A program made the position numbers and the translations under genes. From contig NZ_BOOQ01000003.1 of the NCBI RefSeq assembly GCF_016863315.1, positions 409,554-473,553 on the forward strand: 64,000 nt of DNA, written 5' to 3'. Origin of the DNA: Planotetraspora silvatica. Lineage in GTDB: Bacteria; Actinomycetota; Actinomycetes; Streptosporangiales; Streptosporangiaceae. The notes below the pieces were generated by a model. It did no database searches. It saw only the letters and a program-made list of their open reading frames with translations, and was not told the origin of the DNA. Below are positions 48,506 to 58,452 of this stretch, one piece after another; positions within the stretch are counted from its first letter, which is position 1, and every line of letters starts with the position of its first letter.

Positions 48506-49702
48506 ATGACAGAGGCGATACCCGGCCTGACGTACACGACTGCTCGTGAGCGCCCCTTCGACCCGCCCGACGAGCTGACCCGGGTCCGGGAGGAGACGCC
48601 GCTCCACCGGATGATCTATGCGGACGACCACGAGGGCTGGCTCGTGACCGGTTACGCCCTGGCCCGTGCCGTGCTCGCCCACCCCTCGTTCAGCACCCGG
48701 CCCGAGCTCCTCCATCCGCCCATCCAGAACCGGCTGATCAAGATGAAGGAGTTCACGACGCCCCCCGGCTTCTTCATCCGGATGGATCCGCCTGACCACA
48801 CCCGCTTCCGTAAGCTCCTGACCGGTCAGTTCACCGTGCGCCGGATGAAGCAGCTCGAGCCGAGGATCGAACAGATCACCAACGACCGCCTGGACGCCAT
48901 GGAGCGCCAGGGCGGCCCCGTGGACCTCGTCCAGGCCTTCGCCATGCCGATCCCCTCGCTGGTGATATGCGAGCTGCTCGGCGTCCCGTACGACGACAGG
49001 GAGAGGTTCCAGAGGGACTCCGCGGTGATGCTGAGCCTGCGCTCGACGCCGGAGCAGGCCAAGGCCGCGATGGACGACCTCCTCGGCTATCTGCGCGACC
49101 TCGTCCGGCGCAAGCGCGCCGAGCCCTCCGACGACCTGCTCGGCGGCCTGGTGGCCGGAGGGGAGCTGAACGACGAGGAACTCGCCGGAGTCGGCCTGCT
49201 CCTGCTCGTCGCCGGTCACGAGACGACCGCGAACATGCTGGGGCTCGGCACGTTCGCGCTGCTGACCAACCCCAAGCAGCTCGCGGCGGTGCGCGACGAT
49301 CCCGCCGTCGTGGAGGGTGCCGTCGAGGAGCTGTTGCGGTATCTCACCATCATCCACATCGGCCCGGTCAGGACCGCGGTGGAGGACGTCGATCTGGGCG
49401 GCCACCTGATCAAGGCCGGTGAGGCGGTGACCATCGCGGCGGCCGTGGCCAACCGGGACCCGGAGCGGTTCGGGGAGGCCGAGACGCTGGACGTCTCCCG
49501 GCCCGTCCACGGCCATCTCACCTTCGGGCACGGCGTGCACCAGTGCCTGGGCCAGCAGCTGGCAAGGGCGGAGATGCGCATCGCCTACCCGGCCCTGTTG
49601 CGGCGCTTCCCCGGCCTGCGCCTCGCTGTGCCGGCGGAGGACGTCCCGATGCGCTCGGACATGGCGATCTACGGGGTGCACCGCCTGCCGGTCACCTGGT
49701 AG
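48506..49702 (+). CDS. Cytochrome P450, actinobacterial soluble type
   Basis: 398 residues. I-helix AGHETT (from residue 236), EELLRY (K-helix ExxR), and heme ligand Cys347 in FGHGVHQCLGQQLAR. The length and motifs fit CYP105/107-type monooxygenases that need ferredoxin; one is encoded 11 bp downstream. The substrate cannot be inferred. ATG 48506 follows AAGGAGTGAGTC. TetR-controlled, so probably induced by its substrate or a xenobiotic. Confidence 0.95.
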   Translation: MTEAIPGLTYTTARERPFDPPDELTRVREETPLHRMIYADDHEGWLVTGYALARAVLAHPSFSTRPELLHPPIQNRLIKMKEFTTPPGFFIRMDPPDHTRFRKLLTGQFTVRRMKQLEPRIEQITNDRLDAMERQGGPVDLVQAFAMPIPSLVICELLGVPYDDRERFQRDSAVMLSLRSTPEQAKAAMDDLLGYLRDLVRRKRAEPSDDLLGGLVAGGELNDEELAGVGLLLLVAGHETTANMLGLGTFALLTNPKQLAAVRDDPAVVEGAVEELLRYLTIIHIGPVRTAVEDVDLGGHLIKAGEAVTIAAAVANRDPERFGEAETLDVSRPVHGHLTFGHGVHQCLGQQLARAEMRIAYPALLRRFPGLRLAVPAEDVPMRSDMAIYGVHRLPVTW

Positions 49703-49713
49703 GGAGGAACGCG

Positions 49714-49908
49714 ATGAAGATAAAGGCGGACACCGGCGTCTGCGTGGGGGCGGGCATGTGCGCGCTCACCGTCCCGGAGGTCTTCGACCAGAGCGATGAC
49801 GACGGGACGGTGGTCGTGCTCGACCCCGATCCCCCCGCGTCCCGTGAGGCGGCTGTACGCCGCGCGGTCCAGCTCTGCCCGTCCGGAGCGCTCTCGATCG
49901 AGGAGTGA
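49714..49908 (+). CDS. [3Fe-4S]-type ferredoxin
   Basis: 64 residues: MKIKADTGVCVGAGMC with a Cys-x5-Cys pair, then LCPSGAL with the third Cys; this three-cysteine pattern is that of 3Fe-4S ferredoxins paired with P450s. Strong ribosome site GGGAGGAAC. It supplies electrons to the upstream P450; no reductase gene is nearby. Ends 11 bp from the convergent GDPD gene. Confidence 0.93.
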   Translation: MKIKADTGVCVGAGMCALTVPEVFDQSDDDGTVVVLDPDPPASREAAVRRAVQLCPSGALSIEE

Positions 49909-49919
49909 CGCGAGATCCG

Positions 49920-50846
49920 TCAGGCGTCGACGTGCCGGAGCGGGCGCACCGGCTCCGGCAGCGGGAGGTTGCGCGCCTTCCAGAGGCGGCGCATGCGATC
50001 GGGGTAGTCGGTGACGATCGCGGACGCGCCCATGTCGATCAGCCGGGACGCCTCCTCGGGATCGTTGACCGTCCACACGACGACCGGCATGCCGCGCAGG
50101 GACGCGCCGGCCATGAGGGCCTCGTCGACGAGCACGCGGTCGGGAGACAGCGTCGTCGCCCCCACCTCGGCGGCGGCCGCCGGGATGTCGCCGTCGAAGT
50201 CGGCCAGGTCGAGCCCGTTCATCCACTCGGGGTTCGCCGTCACCCGCTCGATCAGCGCGTACCGCTGGTCGACCAGCTGCTCGGCGGCCTTCAGGATGCG
50301 CCAGTCGAAGCTGAGCAGGGACGCCCGGGAGAGCTTGTCGTGCTTGTCGAGCTCCTTCACGACCCGCTCGGCGAACTCGACCGGGTCGGCGGACAGATCC
50401 AGGCGGGTGGGATTGGACTTCAGCTCCACGTTGAGCCTGACCTTGTCCGCCCCGAGGGCGCCGATCAGCCCGAGCACCGCGCCCAGCGTGGGCATCCGGG
50501 TGTCCGGCAACGGCACCTGCGTGAGGGCGAACACGTCGTCGGGGCGTTGCGGCAGCCGTACGCCGACGTCGAGCGTGCGCAGTTGCGCGAGCGTCAGCGA
50601 GTTGATCGGCCTCCCCACGTAGGGGAACATCTCGTCGTCCGGCGTGGCCATCCCGGTGTCGGCGCTGGTCACGGGAGAGACGATCAGGTCGTGGGTGAGC
50701 ACGAGCTGCCCGTCGGCCGACATCGCCACGTCGAACTCCAACGCGTCGACACCCAGCTCCAGCGCGAACGCGAGACCGGGGAGCGTGTTCTCGGGCCTCA
50801 GCCCGCGCGCTCCCCGGTGACCGTGTAGCTCAACGTATCCGTGCAC
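49920..50846 (-). CDS. Glycerophosphodiester phosphodiesterase family protein
   Basis: About 308 residues, TIM barrel. Catalytic signature GHRGARGLRPENTLPGLAFALELGVDALEFDVAMSADGQLVLTHD includes the HR, metal-binding E and D, and HD motifs; VRLNVELKSNP and VWTVNDPEEASRLIDMGASAIVTDYPD complete the domain. Hydrolyses glycerophosphodiesters. GTG 50846 has TAAGGT 8 nt upstream (leaderless); the frame opens earlier but without a site. No signal peptide, so cytoplasmic. Confidence 0.92.
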   Translation of the reverse strand: MHGYVELHGHRGARGLRPENTLPGLAFALELGVDALEFDVAMSADGQLVLTHDLIVSPVTSADTGMATPDDEMFPYVGRPINSLTLAQLRTLDVGVRLPQRPDDVFALTQVPLPDTRMPTLGAVLGLIGALGADKVRLNVELKSNPTRLDLSADPVEFAERVVKELDKHDKLSRASLLSFDWRILKAAEQLVDQRYALIERVTANPEWMNGLDLADFDGDIPAAAAEVGATTLSPDRVLVDEALMAGASLRGMPVVVWTVNDPEEASRLIDMGASAIVTDYPDRMRRLWKARNLPLPEPVRPLRHVDA

Positions 50847-50854
50847 AACGGCGT

Positions 50855-50860
50855 ACCTTA
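50855..50860 (-). promoter_or_regulatory. -10 hexamer TAAGGT of the GDPD gene
   Basis: TAAGGT, 8 nt, GTG 50846 on the minus strand. Confidence 0.4.
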
Positions 50861-50946
50861 CTGTCTCCGCCGCTTGTTCCCGGGCATCTCCCGGTCCCCG
50901 GCGCGCATGCCCGCAAAACATCCCGTACGGCACATGCCTGCGGAAA

Positions 50947-52230
50947 TCACAGCAGGGAACGGATCTGCAGGGTCTGTGTGCGGCCGGGGCCGACGCCGAT
51001 CGCGGAGATCGGAGCGCCGCTCATCTCCTCCAGCGCCCGGACGTAGGCCTGCGCGTTGGGCGGCAGGTCGTCGAAGGTCTTGGCGCTGGTGATGTCCTCC
51101 TGCCAGCCGGGGAACTCCTCGTAGATCGGCGTGGCGTGGTGGAACTCGGTCTGCGTCATCGGGATCTCGTCGTGGCGGACGCCGTTCACGTCGTAGGCGA
51201 CGCACACGGGGATCCGCTCGAGACCGGACAGCACGTCGAGCTTCGTCAGGAAGAAGTCGGTCACGCCGTTGATCCGGGTGGCGTACCGCGCGATGACGGC
51301 GTCGAACCAGCCGCAGCGGCGGTTGCGGCCGGTGGTCACGCCGTACTCGCCCCCGGTCTGGCGCAGCCACTCGCCCTGCTCGTCGAGCAGTTCGGTGGGG
51401 AAGGGGCCGGAACCGACGCGGGTCGTGTACGCCTTGAGGATGCCGATGACCCGGGTGAGCCGGTTCGGCGGGATGCCGGACCCCGCGCACGCGCCGCCCG
51501 ACGTGGGAGAGCTCGACGTGACGAACGGGTAGGTGCCGTGGTCGATGTCGAGGAGCGTGCCCTGGCCGCCCTCGAGCAGCACGACCTTGCCCTCGTCGAG
51601 CGCCTTGCTCAGGATCAGCGACGTGTCGGCGATGTGGGGACGCAGCCGTTCGGCGTAGCCGAGGTACTCGTCGAGGACCTTGTCCGCGTCGAGCCCGCGG
51701 CGGTTGTAGATCTTGGTGAGGATCTGGTTCTTCTCCGCGAGTGCGGCCTCGATCTTCTGGCGGAGAATTCCGGGGTCGAGGAGGTCCTGGACGCGGACGC
51801 CCACGCGGTAGATCTTGTCGCCGTAGGCGGGGCCGATGCCCCGGCCCGTCGTGCCGATCTTGGACTTGCCCAGGAACCGCTCGCTGACCTTGTCGATCGC
51901 CTTGTGGTGGGGCATGATCAGGTGCGCGTTCGCGGAGATCAGCAGGCGGTCGCAGTTGATCCCCCGACCGGCCAGTCCGTCGATCTCGCCGAGCAGCACG
52001 CCCGGATCGATGACGACGCCGTTGCCGATGACCGGCACGACGTCCGGGGAGAGCACCCCGGTCGGCAGCAGGTGCAGGGCGTACTTCTGGTCACCGATCA
52101 CCACCGTGTGGCCCGCGTTGTTCCCCCCTTGGTAGCGGACCACGTAGTCGACGTCGCCGCCGAGCAGGTCGGTGGCCTTTCCCTTACCCTCATCGCCCCA
52201 CTGGGCACCCACGAGAACGACAGCCGGCAT
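50947..52230 (-). CDS. purA: Adenylosuccinate synthetase
   Basis: 427 residues. Makes adenylosuccinate from IMP, aspartate and [22 protein letters not shown] (P-loop), [12 protein letters not shown] (catalytic His), [35 protein letters not shown] and [12 protein letters not shown] are all present. ATG 52230 follows CAGGAGTAAGACC. The leader contains a strong hairpin with U-tract 19 bp before the ribosome site, so expression may be attenuated. Confidence 0.97.
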   Translation of the reverse strand: MPAVVLVGAQWGDEGKGKATDLLGGDVDYVVRYQGGNNAGHTVVIGDQKYALHLLPTGVLSPDVVPVIGNGVVIDPGVLLGEIDGLAGRGINCDRLLISANAHLIMPHHKAIDKVSERFLGKSKIGTTGRGIGPAYGDKIYRVGVRVQDLLDPGILRQKIEAALAEKNQILTKIYNRRGLDADKVLDEYLGYAERLRPHIADTSLILSKALDEGKVVLLEGGQGTLLDIDHGTYPFVTSSSPTSGGACAGSGIPPNRLTRVIGILKAYTTRVGSGPFPTELLDEQGEWLRQTGGEYGVTTGRNRRCGWFDAVIARYATRINGVTDFFLTKLDVLSGLERIPVCVAYDVNGVRHDEIPMTQTEFHHATPIYEEFPGWQEDITSAKTFDDLPPNAQAYVRALEEMSGAPISAIGVGPGRTQTLQIRSLL

Positions 52231-52248
52231 GGTCTTACTCCTGCGCAC

Positions 52249-52285
52249 AAAACGAAAGCCCCTGACGCAAGCGCGACAAGGGCCT
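52249..52285 (-). terminator. Intrinsic terminator-like hairpin in the purA leader
   Basis: On the minus strand AGGCCCTTG pairs with CAGGGGCTT (two G-U pairs), extended by an inner CGC/GCG stem, then TTTCGTTTT. A U-tracted terminator is unusual in this GC-rich DNA. It lies between DUF3151 and purA; a TAGTCT hexamer at 52297-52302 just upstream would make it a purA attenuator, otherwise it ends the upstream transcript. Confidence 0.6.
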
Positions 52286-52463
52286 CTTGCAAACAGAGAC
52301 TACCTGAGCATTCCGATTTAGGGGATCTCCGGCGCCGCCGCTCATGGCGCGCCGTCCCAGGAATCCCCGGCTGACCACGCGTCACGGGGCGGGGCGGCCG
52401 CAGACGCGAACCGCCCCCCGCGGAATGCGGGAGGCGGTGTCGCGCCAGGTGAGGCGGCGGAGG

Positions 52464-52886
52464 TCACCGGGATCCGGCGAGCTCCTCCGCTGCCGCGGCG
52501 CTGCTGTCGCGCAGGAACTGAGCGCAACGCTCGGCCTCGTCCTTCTCGCCGATCGCCTGGGCGGCACGGGCGAGCGCGTTCAGGCAGCGCAGGAAACCCC
52601 TGTTCGGCTCGTGCTCCCAGGGAATGGGGCCGTGGCCCTTCCAACCGGCACGGCGCAACTGGTCGAGCCCCCGGTGGTAACCGGTTCGCGCGAACGCGTA
52701 CGACGTCACGGCATGGCCCGCGGTGAAGAAGTCGTCCGCCAGGGCGGCCCAGGCCGCCGAGTAGGTGGGGAAGCGCGCGGCCACGTCGGCCGCCTTGGCG
52801 CCTGCCTCGAGCATCTCCCGTGCCTCGGTGTTGTCCGGCAGCAGGGTGGGCGGCGGACCGCCAAGGAGGTTTTCGTGCGTTTCCAT
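52464..52886 (-). CDS. DUF3151 protein
   Basis: About 140 residues, helical. ENLLGGPPPTLLPDNTEAREMLEAG and FPTYSAAWAALADDFFTAGHAVTSYAFARTGYHRGLDQLRRAGWKGHGPIPWEHEPNRGFLRCL match the actinobacterial DUF3151 family, of unknown function, commonly found between fba and purA as here. ATG 52886 with TAAGAC 7 nt upstream fits a leaderless start; GTG 52892 is the alternative. Confidence 0.9.
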   Translation of the reverse strand: METHENLLGGPPPTLLPDNTEAREMLEAGAKAADVAARFPTYSAAWAALADDFFTAGHAVTSYAFARTGYHRGLDQLRRAGWKGHGPIPWEHEPNRGFLRCLNALARAAQAIGEKDEAERCAQFLRDSSAAAAEELAGSR

Positions 52887-52893
52887 GGACACA

Positions 52894-52899
52894 GTCTTA
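52894..52899 (-). promoter_or_regulatory. -10 hexamer TAAGAC of the DUF3151 gene
   Basis: TAAGAC, 7 nt, ATG 52886 on the minus strand. Confidence 0.4.
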
Positions 52900-52986
52900 C
52901 CTGTGGAAGACCGAAAGAGTAATGATCGGTCACAGGAAACGGGAGATCGATATGCGTATGATCTCCCGTTCCCTGCTGACCTCGGA

Positions 52987-54009
<1,023 letters not shown>

Positions 54010-54152
54010 CGAAGTCATCTCCTTCTGGACGGGTTCAACGGTGGCCAGTATCCCCAAGGCCGTGCCCGTCAGGGAAGCGTCGAGGCTCATGGTCATTCCA
54101 CAACGGTGCGCATGGGCCCGTCGGTTCTCAGTCTCGTCTCATAAGGGACAGG

Positions 54153-54158
54153 TAGGCT
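54153..54158 (+). promoter_or_regulatory. -10 hexamer TAGGCT of the DedA gene
   Basis: TAGGCT, 6 nt, GTG 54165: clear leaderless arrangement. Confidence 0.5.
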
Positions 54159-54164
54159 CACACT

Positions 54165-54845
54165 GTGGACGTGCTCTTGGAACTTCTTGACCCTAAGTGG
54201 TGGCTGGGCATGCTCGGCCCTCTTGCCACGATTGGCGTTATTGCCATCATATTTGCCGAGACAGGGCTACTTGTCGGCTTCTTTCTGCCGGGTGACTCCC
54301 TGCTCGTCGCCGCGGGCATTTTCAGCTCCGCGGCCGCGGCACAGGGGCTCGGTATCGCGCCCCTCTCATTCCCGACCCTGCTGATTTTCACCCCCGTCGC
54401 CGCCGTCGCGGGTGCGCAATTCGGGCATTTCCTTGGAGGCCGGTTCGGCCGGAAGCTGTTCGAGAAGCCCGATTCCCGGCTCTTCAAGAAGGAACACGTC
54501 GACAAGGCCGAGTTCTACTTTGAGAAGTTCGGCCCCGCCAAGGCGGTCGTCGCCGCACGATTCATGCCGATCGTCCGCACGTTCATGAACCCGGTGGCGG
54601 GCGTTCTGGAGATGGACCCGCGCCGGTTCTTCGTCTGGAACGTCGTGGGCGGCGTCGTCTGGGTCGAGGCGCTGCTGCTGATCGGATACTTCCTGGGCGC
54701 CAAGGTCGAGAACATCGACAAGTACCTCCTGCCCGGCGTCTTCGTCATCATCGCCCTCTCGCTGATCCCCATCGTGCGAGAGGTCATCAAGAGTCGCAGG
54801 GTGGTCGTCCCCGAACCCAAGGGCCGCCATCACGCCGGGCGTTGA
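54165..54845 (+). CDS. DedA-family membrane protein
   Basis: 226 residues, SNARE-associated/DedA fold. Early ETGLLVGFFLPGDSLLVAAG includes the membrane-embedded acidic residue, and ARFMPIVRTFMNPVAG the conserved arginines; GGVVWVEALLLIGYFLG and a last helix follow. Recent work links DedA/DTT proteins to lipid-carrier (undecaprenyl phosphate) or phospholipid flipping. Divergent from fbaA. Confidence 0.93.
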   Translation: MDVLLELLDPKWWLGMLGPLATIGVIAIIFAETGLLVGFFLPGDSLLVAAGIFSSAAAAQGLGIAPLSFPTLLIFTPVAAVAGAQFGHFLGGRFGRKLFEKPDSRLFKKEHVDKAEFYFEKFGPAKAVVAARFMPIVRTFMNPVAGVLEMDPRRFFVWNVVGGVVWVEALLLIGYFLGAKVENIDKYLLPGVFVIIALSLIPIVREVIKSRRVVVPEPKGRHHAGR

Positions 54846-54906
54846 CTCTTGTGATCCGCCGGGTCGGGGCCGTGAGATGACCCCGTCCCGGAACCCCGGT
54901 ACCCGC

Positions 54907-54912
54907 TAGTCT
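54907..54912 (+). promoter_or_regulatory. -10 hexamer TAGTCT of the 54920 gene
   Basis: TAGTCT, 7 nt, GTG 54920, no ribosome site. Confidence 0.45.
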
Positions 54913-54919
54913 CCAAAGT

Positions 54920-55363
54920 GTGGGACGCCACCGGTCTGACCCGCTGGGCATCGCCAGGCTCGCGCTAGCCGGCCTGGCGGTCGTCGTGCTGCTGGCACTG
55001 ATCGGAGTGGGTGCGAAGGCGCTGATCTCCTCGCTCAGCTCCGACGACGCCGTCCCGCCCGGCGCGCCCGCCGCGTCCAGTGCTCCGCCGACCTCCCAGC
55101 AGCCCTCCGCGGAGAAGGTGCCCACCGTTCAGGTGGTCTGCCAGGGCGACATCTGTCCTGTCTTCGTGCGGGTGCCGGGCGGAGACGTCCTCATCGACCG
55201 TGACATGGCCCGGGGCGAGCAGGCCTCGTACTTCAACCCCGAACTCGACGTGGTCCTCGACGACGCCGGGACGGTGCAGGTGTTCGAGAACGGCACCGCC
55301 CGGCCCGCGGGTCAGCAGGGCGAACGCGAGGCGTTCAAGGTCACGAGAGCCCCAGGTCAGTGA
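54920..55363 (+). CDS. Membrane-anchored protein with DUF4115 (RodZ C-terminal)-like domain
   Basis: 147 residues. One N-terminal helix (IARLALAGLAVVVLLALIGVGA), a Pro/Ser/Ala linker, then CPVFVRVPGGDVLIDRDMARGEQASYF and LDVVLDDAGTVQVFENGTARPAG, resembling the extracytoplasmic domain of RodZ. The HTH half of RodZ is missing. Two close cysteines (VCQGDIC) could form a disulfide. Its last 23 nt overlap the end of convergent pyrE. Confidence 0.6.
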   Translation: MGRHRSDPLGIARLALAGLAVVVLLALIGVGAKALISSLSSDDAVPPGAPAASSAPPTSQQPSAEKVPTVQVVCQGDICPVFVRVPGGDVLIDRDMARGEQASYFNPELDVVLDDAGTVQVFENGTARPAGQQGEREAFKVTRAPGQ

Positions 55364-55877
55364 GGGTGTAGGCCGACCGGTACGGCAGGCCGGTCGCGGC
55401 CAGGTTCTCGTCTCCGCCGCGGTGCACGATCGTGGCGATGCCCACGACCTCGGCTCCCGCCTCCTTGAGCGCCTCGACGGCGGTCAGCACCGACGCGCCC
55501 GTCGTCGTCGTGTCCTCGACCGCGAGCACCCGCCGGCCCGCGACATCCGGGCCCTCGATCCGGCGCTGCAGGCCGTGCGCCTTGCCTTCCTTCCGCACGA
55601 CGAACGCGTCGAGCACGCGGCCGCGTGCCGCCGCGGCGTGCAGTATCGCCGTCGCCACCGGGTCGGCCCCGAGTGTGAGGCCGCCGACCGCCTCGTAGCC
55701 CAGGTCCTCGGTCAGGTCGAGCATCACCCGGCCCACGAGGGGGGCCGCCACGCCGTCGAGCGTGATCCGGCGCAGATCCACGTACCAGTCGGCCTCACGG
55801 CCGGAGGAGAGCACGACCCGGCCGTGCACGACCCCCTTGTTCTTGATCTCGTCAAGCAGCTGTTCACGGTCACTCAT
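55341..55877 (-). CDS. pyrE: Orotate phosphoribosyltransferase
   Basis: 178 residues. Makes OMP from orotate and PRPP. VLSSGREADWYVDLRRITLDG, GGLTLGADPVATAI, FVVRKEGKAHGLQRRIEG and the PRPP loop VLAVEDTTTTGASVLTAVEAL are clear. ATG 55877 with TACGCT 7 nt upstream is leaderless. Stand-alone, away from other pyr genes. Tail-to-tail overlap with the 54920 gene. Confidence 0.95.
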   Translation of the reverse strand: MSDREQLLDEIKNKGVVHGRVVLSSGREADWYVDLRRITLDGVAAPLVGRVMLDLTEDLGYEAVGGLTLGADPVATAILHAAAARGRVLDAFVVRKEGKAHGLQRRIEGPDVAGRRVLAVEDTTTTGASVLTAVEALKEAGAEVVGIATIVHRGGDENLAATGLPYRSAYTLTDLGLS

Positions 55878-55884
55878 GGTGCAC

Positions 55885-55890
55885 AGCGTA
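55885..55890 (-). promoter_or_regulatory. -10 hexamer TACGCT of pyrE
   Basis: TACGCT, 7 nt, ATG 55877 on the minus strand. Confidence 0.45.
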
Positions 55891-56040
55891 CGGCCGGCGC
55901 CGCCGGAGCCGTCTCCGGCCTCGACCGGTGGCGGGGGCGCGAAACCACAGGCTGTTCAGGTAAAGACGGGTACGCGGTTTAGCCATGACACCCGCTGCGG
56001 AATTAATGGCGTTGCAACTCAACGTAATCGTGAGGTCGCA

Positions 56041-58452
56041 ATGCGTAGAACAGACCGGCAAACCGATGTGGAGCTGCTGGAGGCCGTAAGGGGAGGAAAC
56101 GCCCCGGCCTACGGCACGCTCTACCAGCGTCACGCCGTCGCCGCCCGGTCGCTCGCCCAGCAGTTCATCCAGGGCGAGGAGGAGGTCGAGGACACCCTCG
56201 TCGAGACGTTCGCGGGGATCCTGGACCTGATCAGGGCGGGTGAGGGGCCGGTCTTCGCGTTCCGGCCCTATCTGCTCATGGCGGTGCGCCGTTACGCCGC
56301 CATCGGTGCGGTCGACCTGACCGACCCCGACGCCGTCTACGTCGATCCCGAGCTGACCGGGTTGGAACGGGCGGTGCTCGCCAGGGCGTTCTTCTCGTTG
56401 CCCGAACGCTGGCGGATGGTCTTGTGGCACGCCGACGTCGAGAGCGCCAGGCCCGGCGACATCGCCCCGTTGCTCGGCATGTCGGCGGGCGGCGTGACTG
56501 CGCTCGCCGACCGCGCCCGTGAAGGGCTTCGCCAGGCGTACCTGCAGCTCCACCGGGAGGGCGGCCCCGGCGAGGAATGCGGCCCGATCCTGTCGAACAT
56601 CATCAGATACGTCGAGGGCGGCCTGCCCAAACGCGAGGCCCACGTGGTGGACGGGCACGTCGCCGAGTGCATCGACTGCAGGGCGGTCTTCCTGGAGCTC
56701 GCGGACGTGCCTCAGGGGCTGCGGGTGATCGTGGGGCAGCTCGTCGCCGGTCCGCACATCGACGGTTACCTCGCCGAGCTCAAAAGGGCGGGTGAGGCCG
56801 CGAGCACCCCCGCACGCGGAGCCGCGGCCGTGTTCAGGCGCCTGCCGGTCCCGCGCAGGGCCCTCGTTCTGGGTGTGGTCGCGACGGTGGCCGCCGCCGC
56901 TTTCATCCTGATCTCCGAGCCGCTCTCCGACGACGGACGGGCGCCCCGTCCGGGAGCCGACGGTCTCCCCACGTCCCCGAGGCCCGCGGTCCGTCCGGGA
57001 ACGTCCCCCACAGCGGCCCCCCGGGCGACGCCTTCCCCGCGGAAGGAGCCCGCTGGAGAGATGCCTGCGGGGCGACGGTCTCCAGAAGCGCAGAGATCGC
57101 CAGAAGCGCAGAGATCGCCGGGGGTGCAGAGAACGCCGGGGGTGCCGAGATCGCCGGAGGCCGGCAGGCCCTCGCGTCTGTCGGCGCCCGTAGCCAGGCG
57201 GCCGGCTGAACCGAGTGGTCCGGACCCGCTCGGCTCGACGTTGGCGGCGAGCATCGATCCGCTCGGCTCGCTGGTGCGGGCGAGGTCCGGCATCGTCGGA
57301 GTGCGGCTGCACAACACCGGCCACACGGAGACCCGGAACTTGCAGGCCGCGGTGAGCCTGCCCCAGGGAGTCGCCATGACGGAGGCCGCCACGCGGGGCG
57401 CCGCCGCCGTCCCCGTCGGCACGGTGGACGGCTGGGCCTGCCGTACGGAGGGGAAGGTGGTGACCTGCTCGCGTGGCGCGCTGGCCCCGGGGGCGGCGAC
57501 CACCGTCTTCCTCCGTGTCACGGTCGCCGCCGACGCTCCCACGGGTGGCGGGCTCGCGCTTCGGGTGCGGTCGGGTGGACAGGTCGTGTCCGCGAGGTCC
57601 ACCACGGGCGTCCGCGCCTCGGGCGCCACGGCCCGCTTCGCCGCCGACGGACGGGTCACCACCCGGGCCGTCGGCAACACCCTGTTGAGCTCCTCGCCCG
57701 CGCCGCCCGATTGCGAGGCGACGACGGCCCATCCGGCCGCCGGACGGCTCGCGGTGCCCGTCGACCTCGACCAGGACCCCTCGACCCGAAGCTCGAGCTG
57801 TGCCCGTCTCGATCTGCCCGCAGGTGGTCAGGTGCTCTGGGCCGGCCTCTACTGGTCCGCCACCGGGCACGGCACGACGCCCGTGGGAGCCGTACGGCTG
57901 AAGGCGCCGGGGTCAGCCCGCTACGCGACCGTCCACGCGACCGAGGTCGCCGGAAGCGACCTGCCCATCCAGCACGGCTATCAGGCGTTCGCGGACGTGA
58001 CGTCCCTGGTCCGCGGGGCGGGCGGCGGCCGATGGTGGGTCGCCGACCCGTCGATGCGCTGGGGCACGTCGCAACGTGCGGGGTGGGGCCTGGTCGTCCT
58101 GGCCGCCGACAAGAGCCGGCCGTACAGCAGGGCGGCGGTGCTGGACACGGCCGCCGTCGTGGACGGCGGCAGGGGGCCCCTGAAGGTGCCGCTCGCGGGG
58201 CTCGCCCCGGCGGCCGTGCCGGCCCGGATCGATCTCGTGGTGTGGAAGGCCGACGGAGCGCGGGACGGCTCGATGGCGCTGGCCGATCGCTCCTCCCACA
58301 CGGCCGGCGGCGACGCTGCCGGAGGGCTGCGCGGAGTCGTCGTGGAGACGGTTCACACCGTCCTCGGGCGTCATGCCGTCCTCCGTCTGAAGGCCAGGGA
58401 GAACAGCCTTCTCTTCGGGGTCGTGGCGGTCAGCGCCCGCTCATGGTCCTAA
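56041..58452 (+). CDS. One-protein ECF sigma factor / zinc anti-sigma / transmembrane / ectodomain fusion
   Basis: About 803 residues. Sigma region 2 (about 8-90: VRGGNAPAYGTLYQRHAVAARSL) and region 4 (about 115-165: FFSLPERWRMVLWHADVESARPGDIAPLLGMSAGGVTAL) lead into a zinc anti-sigma motif H206-x3-C210-x2-C213 (HVAECIDC). A TM helix follows (about 274-292), then a Pro/Ser linker with RSPEAQ repeats and a roughly 400-residue exported part with DUF11-like beta repeats (GIVGVRLHNTGHTETRNL) and paired Cys. Sensor, anti-sigma and sigma are thus one chain. ATG 56041 follows GTGAGGTCGCA. Release of the sigma part would need proteolysis or in-place action (inference). Confidence 0.85.
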   Translation: MRRTDRQTDVELLEAVRGGNAPAYGTLYQRHAVAARSLAQQFIQGEEEVEDTLVETFAGILDLIRAGEGPVFAFRPYLLMAVRRYAAIGAVDLTDPDAVYVDPELTGLERAVLARAFFSLPERWRMVLWHADVESARPGDIAPLLGMSAGGVTALADRAREGLRQAYLQLHREGGPGEECGPILSNIIRYVEGGLPKREAHVVDGHVAECIDCRAVFLELADVPQGLRVIVGQLVAGPHIDGYLAELKRAGEAASTPARGAAAVFRRLPVPRRALVLGVVATVAAAAFILISEPLSDDGRAPRPGADGLPTSPRPAVRPGTSPTAAPRATPSPRKEPAGEMPAGRRSPEAQRSPEAQRSPGVQRTPGVPRSPEAGRPSRLSAPVARRPAEPSGPDPLGSTLAASIDPLGSLVRARSGIVGVRLHNTGHTETRNLQAAVSLPQGVAMTEAATRGAAAVPVGTVDGWACRTEGKVVTCSRGALAPGAATTVFLRVTVAADAPTGGGLALRVRSGGQVVSARSTTGVRASGATARFAADGRVTTRAVGNTLLSSSPAPPDCEATTAHPAAGRLAVPVDLDQDPSTRSSSCARLDLPAGGQVLWAGLYWSATGHGTTPVGAVRLKAPGSARYATVHATEVAGSDLPIQHGYQAFADVTSLVRGAGGGRWWVADPSMRWGTSQRAGWGLVVLAADKSRPYSRAAVLDTAAVVDGGRGPLKVPLAGLAPAAVPARIDLVVWKADGARDGSMALADRSSHTAGGDAAGGLRGVVVETVHTVLGRHAVLRLKARENSLLFGVVAVSARSWS
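57076..57165 (+). repeat. Five 18-bp tandem repeats in the sigma-fusion linker
   Basis: Units at 57076, 57094, 57112, 57130 and 57148 encode RSPEAQ, RSPEAQ, RSPGVQ, RTPGVP and RSPEAG. The first two are nearly identical at DNA level, indicating recent duplication in the extracytoplasmic linker. Confidence 0.8.
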
